The notes: generated by a model not told the origin, from the letters alone. A stretch of DNA of 64,000 nt from Flavobacterium sp. ACN2 (GCF_002303885.1 NZ_MRCM01000005.1:186001-250000); one strand, 5' to 3'. Positions 1-9,015 are shown, counted from the stretch's first letter. Program-made: numbers and translations.

Positions 1-863
1 ATTTCGCTTACCAAAGCCAAAGACTGCAAAGCTCTTGGTCCCATTCCTTTTAAAAGCAATAACTCTTCAAAATCTTCAGGTTTATTTTCATGAGTAGCCC
101 AAAGCATAGCGCCCAGTCTTTTCATGTTTACATCTTCCATCCTCACATCATGATGTGCGGGCATAGAAAGATGCTGCATTTCTTTTATAATTTTAACGGG
201 TGATTCTTTTACCAATTCTAAAATACCTTCACGAGATTTTGTGGCCGCATTGGCTGTAAGATTTAAAATTGCACCTTGATTTTCGCCATAAATGAAAGTA
301 TGGGGTTCATTTATAAAAGACTTTAAATCTTGCGAATGCCAATGGTATCTTCTGGCAGTTCTAGAATCAGGATTCATTCCCTGCTGAATTACAGCCCATT
401 GCCCTTTATTATCGACAATAAAATTATGCTGGTACAATTGAAATCCGTCCTGAATGGCGGTATTGTCTACTTTGGCAGTAAGTCGGCTACAGTTGGCCAG
501 ATTAACCCCGTCGAGACCTGTTTTTTCGCCTACAAATAAAAGTTCCTGCGGCGTTGCCATCGAATGTTTTCCTTTGCCTCCGCAGATATAAATTCCGAGT
601 TCTTTGGAGTGCGGATTAACCGATTTTTTCAGTGCTCCAAGCACCGAAGTTGTAATTCCAGACGAATGCCAGTCCATTCCCATTACGGCTCCAAAACTCT
701 GAAACCAAAACGGATTACTCAGTTTACTTATCACTTCGGCAGTCGAAAATTCCATTGCAATGGTTTCTACAATCGCAAAACCAAGTTTAGACATTCGCTC
801 AGCAAGCCATAATGGAACATGCCCATAATGTAAAGGAAGATCTGCTGTACCGGAACGTTTCAT
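1..863 (-). CDS. DUF763 domain protein, 3' end outside window
   Basis: The minus-strand reading frame opens at an ATG at 863 and runs off the left edge without a stop, giving about 287 residues. The N-terminus MKRSGTADLPLHYGHVPLWL, then a VMGMDWHSSGIT segment and a CGGKGKHSMATPQEL segment, are the hallmarks of the DUF763 family, whose members are usually around 350-400 residues; I recognise these by memory of the family. The function is not established. The frame is intact over the visible part and has no signal peptide or membrane segment, so a cytoplasmic protein is likely. It is followed upstream by an AT-rich repeat tract and is not obviously in an operon with its neighbour. The family call is firm; any biochemical role is unknown. 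Confidence 0.85.
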   Translation of the reverse strand, partial: MKRSGTADLPLHYGHVPLWLAERMSKLGFAIVETIAMEFSTAEVISKLSNPFWFQSFGAVMGMDWHSSGITTSVLGALKKSVNPHSKELGIYICGGKGKHSMATPQELLFVGEKTGLDGVNLANCSRLTAKVDNTAIQDGFQLYQHNFIVDNKGQWAVIQQGMNPDSRTARRYHWHSQDLKSFINEPHTFIYGENQGAILNLTANAATKSREGILELVKESPVKIIKEMQHLSMPAHHDVRMEDVNMKRLGAMLWATHENKPEDFEELLLLKGMGPRALQSLALVSE

Positions 864-895
864 TTGCTAAAATTATAATCCTGCAAAAATACTTT

Positions 896-1047
896 ATTTA
901 ATTGTGAATTATAAATTGTGAATTGTTAATTCAAATGTAAAAAGTTTTGAGATGTGAAATGTTAATTGTGAAAGGTGCTATCTAAGTATTTTTTACTTTT
1001 TACTTTTACCCTTTCACATCTAACATTTCACATTTCACATCTTACAA
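896..1047. repeat. AT-rich intergenic repeat tract (AATTGTGAATTGT type)
   Basis: This spacer is made of tandem variants of AATTGTGAATT and of an inverted pair: GATGTGAAATGTTA on the left and TAACATTTCACATTTCACATC-like sequence on the right, able to fold into a long hairpin. Similar words recur around 2150-2220, 53765-53812 and 54775-54810. No open reading frame of interest lies inside it. It may double as a transcription end for the permease gene that finishes at its edge. Confidence 0.6.
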
Positions 1048-2139
1048 TTAACTAATTTCAATATCTTCTACAGGTTCTTCAATGGGTTCTGAATTATCAT
1101 CCAGCCAAGCAACAAAGAGTTTGTAACCTATTGAAAACACAATGGGTCCAACAAACAATCCGATAAAACCCGACATGATAAATCCGCCAATTACACCTAG
1201 AAAAATAACAAGCATAGGCACAAGAGCGCCTTTTCCTAGTAATAATGGTTTTAGAACATTATCTGATAATCCGCTGATAATGAAAAACACCGTCCAAAAA
1301 ATAGCATAACCAGAATCTCCTGTTGAAAAAAGATAAATAATAACGCCAATATTAATTATAATTGGTCCGATCTGTAGAATAGAAAATATCAGACAGATCA
1401 ACGTCAGAATTCCAGCATACGGAATATCGGCCCAAAACAATCCAATTGCCTGAATAATGGTCTGAATAACGGCAACGCCCAAAATACCTTTAACCACTTG
1501 GTAAATAGTTGAAACCGAAATGGTCATAATTTCTTCGGCTTCACTTCCGGCAATTTTTCTAAGGAACTTCATAAAGAAAGTTTTACCACCTGGGGATACT
1601 AATAAAACTCCCGCAATAATAACCGATAAAATAAACTGAAGAAATGCCGCACCAGAACTCAAAATACTGGCCATGATTTTAGACGACAATTCTCGTATCT
1701 GATCTTGATACTTCACAACGCTCTGTTCCAAATCTGTCGATAACGAAAGTAAAAACTCGTAGAGCGGTTTACCAATTATTGGCCACTCTTTTATAGAAGC
1801 ACCAGGCGGAGTAATTTTAAGTGTTCCTGCTTCAAAACTATTTTTCAGTTCTAAAAAATTACCCGTTGCCGCTTTCAAGAAATAAATTAGAGGCACCACC
1901 ATTATGGCAATAAGCAAAATAGTAATAACAACCGATGCCAGTGCTTTGCGCCCTTTTAATATTCGCTGCAGCGAATTAAACAAAGGATAAAACACAACCG
2001 AAAGTATTACCGCCCAAAGAATAGGCATAAAAAAAGGCAGCAACAATTTAAGACAAAATCCCACAAGGAGAAAAATGAAAAATAACTGCAAAATAGTATC
2101 GAAGAGTTCTTTCTTTTTATTCGAATTGGTTGTTTTCAT
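1048..2139 (-). CDS. AI-2E family transporter (YdiK/PerM-like permease)
   Basis: A polytopic inner-membrane protein of about 363 residues. The hydrophobic blocks are arranged as in the AI-2E transporter (PerM/YdiK/TqsA) family: two N-terminal helices (FFIFLLVGFCLKLLLPFFMP then AVILSVVFYPLF), a soluble middle section, then a helix-rich C-terminal half ending with GFIMSGFIGLFVGPIVFSIG, the conserved C-terminal glycine-rich motif. A longer frame starts at 2214, but its first 25 residues are translated repeat DNA (YHLQFTTHNLPLTIDHSPL), so I prefer the ATG at 2139 giving MKTTNSNKKKELFDT. Family members have been tied to autoinducer-2 export and to ion or proton exchange; the substrate here cannot be read from sequence. 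The acidic C-terminal tail (EEPVEDIEIS) is notable. Confidence 0.85.
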   Translation of the reverse strand: MKTTNSNKKKELFDTILQLFFIFLLVGFCLKLLLPFFMPILWAVILSVVFYPLFNSLQRILKGRKALASVVITILLIAIMVVPLIYFLKAATGNFLELKNSFEAGTLKITPPGASIKEWPIIGKPLYEFLLSLSTDLEQSVVKYQDQIRELSSKIMASILSSGAAFLQFILSVIIAGVLLVSPGGKTFFMKFLRKIAGSEAEEIMTISVSTIYQVVKGILGVAVIQTIIQAIGLFWADIPYAGILTLICLIFSILQIGPIIINIGVIIYLFSTGDSGYAIFWTVFFIISGLSDNVLKPLLLGKGALVPMLVIFLGVIGGFIMSGFIGLFVGPIVFSIGYKLFVAWLDDNSEPIEEPVEDIEIS

Positions 2140-2149
2140 GGTTATTGTT

Positions 2150-2266
2150 TTTAATGGTGAATGGTCAATTGTTAATGGTAAATTATGAGTTGTAAATTGT
2201 AAATGATAAATCAATTCTCCTCTATAAATCTTGACTCTTGTGTCTTTACTCTATATTCTATATTCT
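2150..2266. repeat. AT-rich intergenic repeat tract
   Basis: The spacer between the permease and the ion channel has AATTGTTAATGGTAAATT-type words followed by CTCTATATTCTATATTC, the same vocabulary as the spacers near 900, 3150 and 46090. It produces a spurious in-frame N-terminal extension of the permease gene. Confidence 0.5.
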
Positions 2267-2971
2267 TTACTCTTTATTCTTCCCCGTCTTATTAACAGCA
2301 AAATTGGCATCAGAAACCAGTCTTCCTATTAAGATTACAGGATACAGAACGCCTGTAAGCACTTCAATCTGAACTAGCGAACGAGCCAAAGGATGTAGAG
2401 GTACGATTTCGCCAAAACCCGTCGATGTGATACAGACATAACTGAAATACATAAAACTAGCCAGATCGCTATTACTTGAAAATTTAGATTCGGTTATTTG
2501 AAAAGCCCCTTCTATATGTTGGAAAAGAAATAAATAAAGTGTAGACCAAAAGTGAACTAGAATCATATATACCACAATTGAACCCACAATTCGATAAGTA
2601 GTTACTGGTCCAGGTTCTAAAACTTTCATTAAAACCAAAGTGATCAAAAGTAGCATAATCGCAACCGAAAGAATGAGATCGGCAAATAGGATAAAAATAT
2701 TATGTTCAAAGTAATTAATCCATTGTGTTATAATAAATAAAAAGGGAATTATCGAGATCAGAACAGCTTGCTTTTTATGCTTGGATAACGCAATAATTCC
2801 GGCAAAGAGAAATAGCATCCAAAATATATTGACTGCTACCATAAAACGCGAATAACTGCCAAAAAACGGAATGACAATAAAATGCATCATAAACAGAAGT
2901 ATCAGCATACCACTCAGTCCGCTTTCTTGTGTCCAAAAGCGATATAAAAAACGGCTTTTTTTAACTATCAT
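2267..2971 (-). CDS. Ion-channel protein with K+-channel-like pore loop
   Basis: A 234-residue membrane protein with roughly six hydrophobic segments followed by a pore-loop sequence at residues 177-195 (FSYVCITSTGFGEIVPLHP) and a last helix (VLTGVLYPVILIGRLVS). This is the Ion_trans_2 pattern of two-helix potassium channels, with the filter T184-G185-F186-G187-E188 where classic channels carry TVGYGD. Extra N-terminal helices make it longer than a minimal two-helix channel. No RCK/TrkA-N nucleotide-binding domain follows, so gating is not evident. Family membership is fairly safe; potassium selectivity is an inference because of the altered filter. Repeat tracts lie on both sides, so it is probably a single-gene unit. 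Confidence 0.75.
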   Translation of the reverse strand: MIVKKSRFLYRFWTQESGLSGMLILLFMMHFIVIPFFGSYSRFMVAVNIFWMLFLFAGIIALSKHKKQAVLISIIPFLFIITQWINYFEHNIFILFADLILSVAIMLLLITLVLMKVLEPGPVTTYRIVGSIVVYMILVHFWSTLYLFLFQHIEGAFQITESKFSSNSDLASFMYFSYVCITSTGFGEIVPLHPLARSLVQIEVLTGVLYPVILIGRLVSDANFAVNKTGKNKE

Positions 2972-3180
2972 AATACAAAATTCTAAATATTAAATTCCAA
3001 ATTCCAAATTCCAATCCCGAAGCCTAAGGATAAATTCCAAAAACTAAATTCCAAATTCCAATCCTGAAGCCTAAGCCTAAGGGCAAATTCCAAAAACTAA
3101 ATTCTAAATTCCAAATTCCAATATCAAGCCTAAGGACAAATTCTATATTCTATATTCTATATTCTTTACTCTTGCTTGCT
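2972..3180. repeat. Low-complexity repeat tract (AAATTCCAAATTCC / GAAGCCTAAGG)
   Basis: About 200 bp built of imperfect tandem copies of AAATTCCAAATTCCAAT, separated by GAAGCCTAAGGAYAAATTCC-like units repeated about three times, ending in TATATTCTATATTC runs. There is no coding frame. The unit length is irregular and there are no unique spacers of constant size, so it is not a CRISPR array. Related words recur at 46040-46135 and 56753-56905. Confidence 0.7.
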
Positions 3181-3196
3181 TCTTTCCTCTCCACCC

Positions 3197-4765
3197 TCAA
3201 ATCGGTATCGGCTCTACTTCTACCCTTCCAATTGGTCTTCGCCAAAGTTTGAAAAGCAGAATAATAAAAATGGGCAGAAAACAAACTGCCGACATTACCA
3301 GATAAATATCTTTGTATGCCAATAACATAGAAGTTTGAGAGGTTTGATTCGAAAGACTTTTCTCGGCTTTTTTCTGCGCTTCAGCATCTGATAATCCCAT
3401 AAATAAAAATTGCCTTTTTGAGTTTTCCAACTGTTGTTCGGCTTGTTTATTTAGCGGACTCAACTGCTGACTTAAACCTGTTTTATGCTGTACATTCATA
3501 TTCGAAATAAAAGTCCCGAGAACAGCGCCTCCAAGTAAAGAGGCAAAAACAGCCTGAGCGATGATTCCAGTCATCATGCGCGATGTGCTTAAAAAAGGAG
3601 GAATTCCTTCTGAAATGTATAATAGCGAAACAGGGAAAAGAAACCCCATTCCTAATCCTTTAAAAATTAAGGGCAAATAAAAATCCGATGCATCTATTCC
3701 GGGATAGAATCTGAAAAAAAGTATAATATGATACATTCCGTAGCAGGCAAAACCAATTACCCAAATCGTAGCCAGATAAATGCGTTTGTATAAAAGATAA
3801 GTCGAAAGCGGAATCGAAATGCACAACCCAATCAAAAGTGAAAGATGTGTTACTGCTCCCAAAACAGAATCAAAGCCTAGAATATTGGTCATATATCCTG
3901 TTACAACACTTCCGGTTCCATTTATTAATCCGATATAAAACATCAAAAAGGCACCTGCGATGACATTTTTAAATTTATAAACATCTGGATTTATCAGAGG
4001 TTCCGCCGTAAAACGAACGTGAAGCAGATAAATACCTGCCACAATAAATAAAACTGCAAAAGCCAAAGTTATTTTAGGATCACTGAACCAATTTCTGATC
4101 TGCCCTTCGGCACATAAAAAAAGAATAATCGCAAAAAACAAAATCAGGATGATCCAACCTCGCCAATCAAATTGGAATTTGGTTTTCATGGGCGCCACAT
4201 CGGCTTTGTAAAAATACCAAGCCAAAAGAATGCAAATCAAAAAATTGACATTCAGGAAATAAATTCCAAACGTCCAATTATGAAAACTTACAAAATGCGC
4301 TCCTAAATATTGATACAAATGCTGGCTTCCTTTCTGTATAAACTGGAAAATTCCGTACAGCAAAGCCATATTTAAAGCGGGATTGTATTTTAATAAAATA
4401 GGCACCATCGAAGCAAATATTCCAATGACTGAAACCATTGCCAAAAGAGAACGACATACAACAAACCAAGCAATTGTTGGTGCAAACAATGAAGCGGTAT
4501 TGAAGATTAACGATAAAAATGAAACCGATAAAATCATGGTTCTAACCTTGATTTGTTTTCCTAATTTCAAACCTAAAGGCAGAAAAGCCAGCATGACAAA
4601 AATCGGAACGTAAACCGTATAACTAAAAGCAGTCGTAGAAGATCCAAAATGTCCTAATATCTGCGAATTATCATAAGTCGTAACATTGAGTCCGTTAAAA
4701 AAAGGAATCGTCAGGATATACAATCCTGTCAGTGTAAAAACGCTTCCTTTTTTTCCTGCAAACAT
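3197..4765 (-). CDS. MFS efflux transporter, EmrB/DHA2-like
   Basis: A 522-residue inner-membrane transporter with about 14 hydrophobic segments, fitting the DHA2 drug:H+ antiporter class. It starts MFAGKKGSVFTLTGLYILTI and ends in a short basic and acidic tail. Towards the C-terminus a hydrophilic loop (around residues 415-480, SNMNVQHKTGLSQQLSPLNK onward) precedes the final helix, as in EmrB proteins, where it faces the periplasm. It is the last gene of a three-gene unit: a TolC-like outer-membrane factor, an HlyD-like adaptor 11 bp later, and this gene 3 bp after that. The trio would form an envelope-spanning pump. The substrate is unknown; toxic organic compounds are typical. The family call is strong. 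Confidence 0.88.
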   Translation of the reverse strand: MFAGKKGSVFTLTGLYILTIPFFNGLNVTTYDNSQILGHFGSSTTAFSYTVYVPIFVMLAFLPLGLKLGKQIKVRTMILSVSFLSLIFNTASLFAPTIAWFVVCRSLLAMVSVIGIFASMVPILLKYNPALNMALLYGIFQFIQKGSQHLYQYLGAHFVSFHNWTFGIYFLNVNFLICILLAWYFYKADVAPMKTKFQFDWRGWIILILFFAIILFLCAEGQIRNWFSDPKITLAFAVLFIVAGIYLLHVRFTAEPLINPDVYKFKNVIAGAFLMFYIGLINGTGSVVTGYMTNILGFDSVLGAVTHLSLLIGLCISIPLSTYLLYKRIYLATIWVIGFACYGMYHIILFFRFYPGIDASDFYLPLIFKGLGMGFLFPVSLLYISEGIPPFLSTSRMMTGIIAQAVFASLLGGAVLGTFISNMNVQHKTGLSQQLSPLNKQAEQQLENSKRQFLFMGLSDAEAQKKAEKSLSNQTSQTSMLLAYKDIYLVMSAVCFLPIFIILLFKLWRRPIGRVEVEPIPI

Positions 4766-4768
4766 CTC

Positions 4769-5833
4769 TTATTTTTTTACATCAACTGTTACATTCATTC
4801 CGGGTCTAACTTCCTGAAGCTCTTTTGTGGGAGTTTCAAATTCAATTTTAACTGGAATACGCTGCGTGATTTTTACAAAATTTCCAGTTGAATTATCAGG
4901 TTCAACCATAGAAAATTTAGCTCCTGTCGCGGGAGAAAATCCAGCTACTTTTCCTTTAAACTCTTTTCCATCCAAGGCATCAATCGTAATGGTTACTTCT
5001 TGCCCCTGTTTTATTTTCTCTATTTGAGTTTCTTTAAAATTGGCCGAAATCCATAATTTTTCATTCAGTACAATTGTCGCAATGGTTTGATTGGCATTGA
5101 TTAATTCTCCAATAGACAAATTTCGTTCGCCAACAAAACCACTCGTAGGAGCGGTAATAATAGTATATGATAACTGAAGTTTTGCCGCATCAAGATCTGC
5201 TTTCTTTCTGGCAACTGTGGCTGTGGCTGCTTCAAGATTAATCGAACTTTGTTTGGTAATAGAACTGCTGGCATCCAAACCTTTTTTTCCTGCCTTGACA
5301 TAAGCTTCTTCTGATTTTAATTTAGAAATAACCTGATCGTACTGATTCAGCGTTACGGCCGAATCGGCGTACATATTTTTGAAACGCTGATAATCTTTTT
5401 GCGCTTTGTCTAAACTCGCCAAATCCCCAGCCAATTTCTCTTTTCCCGAAGCCTGATTAGAAATAGAAGTCGTTATATTCTGCTGTAGCGAATGCAGATT
5501 TCCTTCGGCTATAGCCAGATCCGCTTCTGCTTGTTTGACCTTAATGATATATTCGGAATCGTCTAAAACAACCAATGTATCTCCTTTCTGCACCTTCTGA
5601 TTGGCTTCAAATCGTATTTCTTTTATATGTCCAGTCGCTCTTGCCACAACATTATTGATGTAAGCTTCAACCTGAGCATTATTGGTGGTTTCATAAGAAC
5701 TAAAATCAAAGAATAAACTTAAAATCCACAATCCGCCCGCAATCAAAAAAACAAATGACAATACCGTTAGAATTGTGTTTCTTCTTTTTTCATTTTTCTG
5801 AACTGCTCCGTTTTGTGTATCTGTTTCGCTCAT
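4769..5833 (-). CDS. HlyD/EmrA-family periplasmic adaptor
   Basis: A 354-residue membrane-fusion protein. One N-terminal anchor helix (ILTVLSFVFLIAGGLWILSL, residues about 20-40) is followed by a biotinyl-lipoyl half-motif (NVVARATGHIKEIRFEANQKVQKGDTLVVLD), a coiled-coil hairpin of about 100 residues, the second lipoyl half (IITAPTSGFVGERNLSIGELI) and a beta-barrel domain (ISANFKETQIEKIKQGQEV). This is the standard order for EmrA-type adaptors that pair with MFS pumps. It lies between the TolC-like and MFS genes with only 3-11 bp gaps, so co-transcription is nearly certain. It would link the inner-membrane pump to the outer-membrane channel. Confidence 0.9.
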   Translation of the reverse strand: MSETDTQNGAVQKNEKRRNTILTVLSFVFLIAGGLWILSLFFDFSSYETTNNAQVEAYINNVVARATGHIKEIRFEANQKVQKGDTLVVLDDSEYIIKVKQAEADLAIAEGNLHSLQQNITTSISNQASGKEKLAGDLASLDKAQKDYQRFKNMYADSAVTLNQYDQVISKLKSEEAYVKAGKKGLDASSSITKQSSINLEAATATVARKKADLDAAKLQLSYTIITAPTSGFVGERNLSIGELINANQTIATIVLNEKLWISANFKETQIEKIKQGQEVTITIDALDGKEFKGKVAGFSPATGAKFSMVEPDNSTGNFVKITQRIPVKIEFETPTKELQEVRPGMNVTVDVKK

Positions 5834-5844
5834 AACAAGATGTA

Positions 5845-7191
5845 TTAAAGTTTACCCATTGCATATTGAAGTGAGTAATATTGAATGATTAAATCTAAAT
5901 TGGCGTTTACAAGTGAAATTCGAGAGTTGTTCAGCTGTAATTCTGCATCAACAATCTCGCTGATTAAAGCAAAATCGTTGTCGTAACGGCTTTTTACAAT
6001 TTTATAATTGCTCATCGACAACTCCACATCTTTTTTGTAGGTTTTGATATTTTCTTTGCTTTCTGCATATCTCACATAAGCATTTTTAACTTCGGTCGTA
6101 ATCTGGTCTTTGGTAACTTCTAGGGCTATATTACTTTTATCGATTTCCAGTTTATCGCCGCTAATGCGATGTTTCAGATTATAGAAACTCGAAATATCCC
6201 AATTCAAAGAAAGTCCCGCCGCCCAATAATTGAGAATGTTTACATAATTGGGCCACTGCGCTGGATATTCGGTATTCAGAATAACATTTGCATTTAAGCT
6301 TGGCTTAAATCCGCTTTTGGTGAGACTTAGTGACGATTCAGACAACTTGATTCTTATATCTGCCCGTTTCATCTCTTCCCTGTTCAGAAAAGCTTCTTCC
6401 AAACTTTGCTGCAGGTTCATATTTTCTGTCGGAATCATGCTTTCCGTTACTTCTGGCTTCAGAATCGTATTGGTTGGAAAACCGATTAAAATATCCAGAT
6501 AATTGCTAATCAGCTCAATCGTATTGGTGCTTCTAAAAACCGAAACCTTAAAATTAGATTGCTGCAACTCGGTTCTCAAGAGATCACTCGTAAGGTTCTG
6601 ACCATTTTTTACACGTGATTTTAGCTGATTTATTCGAATATCGGTATTAATAATATTCTGTTTGGTAACCTCAATCTGACGATATAATTTCTCAAGTGTA
6701 AAATATTGTTCTGTAATCGCATTCTTGACATCGGCTTCTGTCATTTTTACAGCAGATTCCTGCATTTCACTGATTAATTCCTGCTGATTAATTCTAGTGT
6801 TTATGGCATTTCCAGCGTAAATTGGGAGTGAAGAAACAATATTGGCAAAACCTTGATGATCGTAATAATCTACGGTAACATTTCTGGCATAAAATCCTTC
6901 ATAGATTTTAGGATCACCAATATAATTGTATCCACCGTTTAAACTTATTCTTGGCGCTTTGGCAATTTTGGCCTGACTGACATTTTCATTTGCAATAGCC
7001 AAATCTGCATTGGCCAATTTTAATTGCCGGTTGTTTTTAATGCCCAATAAAATGGCTTCATCCAATCTTATTTTTTTAGCAGACGCCAGACTGATCGTAT
7101 CCTGCTGCGCAAAACTTACATTGAGGCTGCAGCTCAATAAAAAAAGAGCTAAATGCTTTAAACGAAAAACTTTAAACCGCCAATAGCTCAT
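5845..7191 (-). CDS. TolC-family outer-membrane efflux protein
   Basis: A 448-residue protein with a signal peptide (LALFLLSCSLNVSFAQQ) followed by the repeated alpha-hairpin pattern of outer-membrane efflux proteins: two long helical halves, each beginning with a motif like LDEAILLGIKNNRQLKLANADLAIANENV and ending with Asn-rich turns (LQLNNSRISLVNANLDLIIQYYSL). It opens the efflux operon; the adaptor starts 11 bp after its stop. The cellular place is the outer membrane and periplasm. Nothing in the sequence reveals the cargo. The start chosen is the first ATG; MKH-type alternatives are absent, and a few charged residues ahead of the hydrophobic core are acceptable. Confidence 0.9.
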   Translation of the reverse strand: MSYWRFKVFRLKHLALFLLSCSLNVSFAQQDTISLASAKKIRLDEAILLGIKNNRQLKLANADLAIANENVSQAKIAKAPRISLNGGYNYIGDPKIYEGFYARNVTVDYYDHQGFANIVSSLPIYAGNAINTRINQQELISEMQESAVKMTEADVKNAITEQYFTLEKLYRQIEVTKQNIINTDIRINQLKSRVKNGQNLTSDLLRTELQQSNFKVSVFRSTNTIELISNYLDILIGFPTNTILKPEVTESMIPTENMNLQQSLEEAFLNREEMKRADIRIKLSESSLSLTKSGFKPSLNANVILNTEYPAQWPNYVNILNYWAAGLSLNWDISSFYNLKHRISGDKLEIDKSNIALEVTKDQITTEVKNAYVRYAESKENIKTYKKDVELSMSNYKIVKSRYDNDFALISEIVDAELQLNNSRISLVNANLDLIIQYYSLQYAMGKL

Positions 7192-7440
7192 GAGATGATA
7201 TTGATTTAATTTTGCACTTTTGGGAAATTTGCAATCAACATTAGCAGAACTTTCGAGAGAATTAAATTTTAGCTAGGCGGAAAAATTACGATGGTTAATT
7301 TGGATTCTGCTATTCCAACATTATGATTTTCGTATAAATTTAAACAATTCTTATTCAATACTTTATAGTATAAACACTCAAAATTGTTTCATTTTATAAA
7401 ATGGAACAACTTCAAAGGTTTCTATGCCTATTTTAAACCA

Positions 7441-7480
7441 AAAAAAAATTGCAACAATCAAATGAGATCATTGCAATTTT
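7441..7480 (-). terminator. Rho-independent terminator of the cupin/oxidoreductase operon
   Basis: On the minus strand the inverted pair AAAATTGCAA (7480-7471) and TTGCAATTTT (7454-7445) encloses a 16-nt loop and runs into a T-tract (the A-run 7441-7448 on the plus strand). It sits 40 bp beyond the cupin stop. The remaining spacer, 7192-7440, should hold the promoter of the efflux operon; I could not find a convincing TTG/TAnnTTTG pair or an operator in it. Confidence 0.8.
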
Positions 7481-7520
7481 ACAAATAAATCAAAATGTAG
7501 TTATCGGCGTGTAATTTATA

Positions 7521-7994
7521 TTATTTTGCTTTTGTGGCATCCAATAAGATCGCCAATTGAATACAAGGCGAATCCGATCGATTGCTCCAAGCGTGATTGG
7601 TTCCGCGCTGAATTACAATATCTCCAGCTTGCAGTAAAGTCTCTTCTTCGTCTACAATCAAATAAATTTCACCCGAAATAATGATAATGTAATCTAAAGT
7701 ATCAGTCTGATGCATTAACGGATGTGGCTCTCCTTCGAGAGCAACAATTCCTAAATCTTTGTCGGGCGGAATCTGGACATAACGAAAATAACTTCCGTTT
7801 TTAGGCGTATTTGGAAAAGCGGTATTTTCAATAATTTTCTCCTCAAATCTTGCTGGCGTCGTATCTGTCGACCAGATATCTGAAATGATTAATCCTGGAA
7901 AATGTTCCGACACATTCGAAACGATTTCATCTTGTTCTATAATCGATTTTCCGTCTCGTAAACCTGTTACGATTCTTCTTGGTATTGTTCTCAT
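7521..7994 (-). CDS. Cupin-domain protein
   Basis: A small 157-residue soluble protein. The C-terminal half is a cupin fold: HQTDTLDYIIIISGEIYLIV (residues about 95-115) is the first cupin motif region, and LLQAGDIVIQRGTNHAW (about 120-137) matches the second motif with its G-D and H positions. The N-terminal half (RRIVTGLRDGKSIIEQDE) resembles single-domain cupins found with small-molecule oxidoreductases. Its start codon overlaps the stop of the upstream oxidoreductase in an ATGA, so the two are translationally coupled. The specific substrate is unknown. It probably belongs to the HxlR-controlled detoxification unit. Confidence 0.85.
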   Translation of the reverse strand: MRTIPRRIVTGLRDGKSIIEQDEIVSNVSEHFPGLIISDIWSTDTTPARFEEKIIENTAFPNTPKNGSYFRYVQIPPDKDLGIVALEGEPHPLMHQTDTLDYIIIISGEIYLIVDEEETLLQAGDIVIQRGTNHAWSNRSDSPCIQLAILLDATKAK

Positions 7995-8989
7995 TCTTGA
8001 TTAATCTGCATTATTAATTTTCTGCCACTGGTTTTGTTTTCTCTCAAAATAGTAAGTGCTTTATCTACTGTTTCTTGGCTCAACCCTCCAATTACATTAA
8101 TATTTGGCGGTGTAATTATTTCATTTTCTAATAAATCACTCAACTCTGTTAATCCGTTTTTATAGTAATCGTATTGTTTTTCAACTCCATACGCATAATT
8201 TGAAATATTATGAATTGTAGCACCTCTCGAAAAGAGAATTCCACGCGATTCTGGGGTAGAAAAATTTGTGACATCAATATACTTTCCGTTTATTTTTAAA
8301 AGTTTTGCAGCAATTTCTGCAACATGATTTCCAACTAAATCAACGGCGATATCAAATTTTTTATTTCCGTTTAAAGAAAAAGCGGCTTCGTAAATTTCTT
8401 CTTTTCGATAATTAATGATTTGTTCTTGTTTAACGCCAAGATTTATCAAAGAAGCGATACTTTCTTCGTTTCCAGCTGTAACCACAAAATTGGTAAAACC
8501 TTTAGCAATAAGCAGTTTCATAAAAACATTCCCTACTCCACCAGCACCGCCCGTAATTAATATCGAATCGGTTAAAGAAGCGTTCATTCGCTTAAAAGAT
8601 TGCAAAGCCGTGAGTCCAGCTGATGGAATTCCTGCCGCTTCTTCAAAAGAAATATTCTGTGGTTTCTTTACTGCAATTCCTGCTGGGACACAAATATATT
8701 CGGCATAAGTACCGTTTGATCCCATACTTCCAGAGCCGCAGAAAACAGCGTCTCCAATTTTAAGCTCCGTTACCTCATCACCAATTGCTGTTATAATTCC
8801 AGAAAATTCTCTTCCTAAAATTGGCGAATGTATCAGCTTCCTTTCAGAACCGTTTTCGGTCATTTGATAATCTATCGGATTAAATCCTGAAGCCACAATC
8901 TTTACCTGAATCTGATGTGATTCTGGTTGTGGAATTACCACTGTTTCCAGTTTAAATTCGCGGTTTTCCTGTAATACAATTGCTTTCAT
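7991..8989 (-). CDS. NAD(P)-dependent zinc-type alcohol dehydrogenase-like/quinone oxidoreductase
   Basis: A medium-chain dehydrogenase/reductase: GroES-like N-terminal domain (MKAIVLQENREFKLETVVIP, then GFNPIDYQ and ILGREFSGIITAIGDEV) and a Rossmann domain with the dinucleotide motif ILITGGAGGVGNVFMKL near residue 150. Structural and catalytic zinc ligands of true alcohol dehydrogenases are absent, which favours a quinone/enone reductase. A start nine bases further upstream (8998) is possible, but a TACTTTTG promoter element at 9015-9008 would leave almost no leader for it, so I prefer 8989. It is divergent from an HxlR regulator and coupled to a cupin gene; quinone or electrophile detoxification is the usual role of such sets. 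Confidence 0.85.
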   Translation of the reverse strand: MKAIVLQENREFKLETVVIPQPESHQIQVKIVASGFNPIDYQMTENGSERKLIHSPILGREFSGIITAIGDEVTELKIGDAVFCGSGSMGSNGTYAEYICVPAGIAVKKPQNISFEEAAGIPSAGLTALQSFKRMNASLTDSILITGGAGGVGNVFMKLLIAKGFTNFVVTAGNEESIASLINLGVKQEQIINYRKEEIYEAAFSLNGNKKFDIAVDLVGNHVAEIAAKLLKINGKYIDVTNFSTPESRGILFSRGATIHNISNYAYGVEKQYDYYKNGLTELSDLLENEIITPPNINVIGGLSQETVDKALTILRENKTSGRKLIMQINQE

Positions 8990-9007
8990 TTTTATCATTT
9001 TAGTTTA

Positions 9008-9015
9008 CAAAAGTA
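9008..9015 (-). promoter_or_regulatory. -7 element of the oxidoreductase promoter
   Basis: Minus-strand TACTTTTG matches the Bacteroidota TAnnTTTG element and is placed about 20 bp before the chosen start. A TTG at the usual -33 spacing is missing, suggesting a weak or regulated promoter. Confidence 0.5.

Noticed and set aside
330-812. Plus-strand frames of 69 and 82 codons
   Set aside because: They lie antisense within the DUF763 gene, whose family motifs are on the minus strand.
2972-3180. Possible CRISPR array
   Set aside because: Repeats are short, irregular and directly tandem; there are no constant-length unique spacers and no cas genes.
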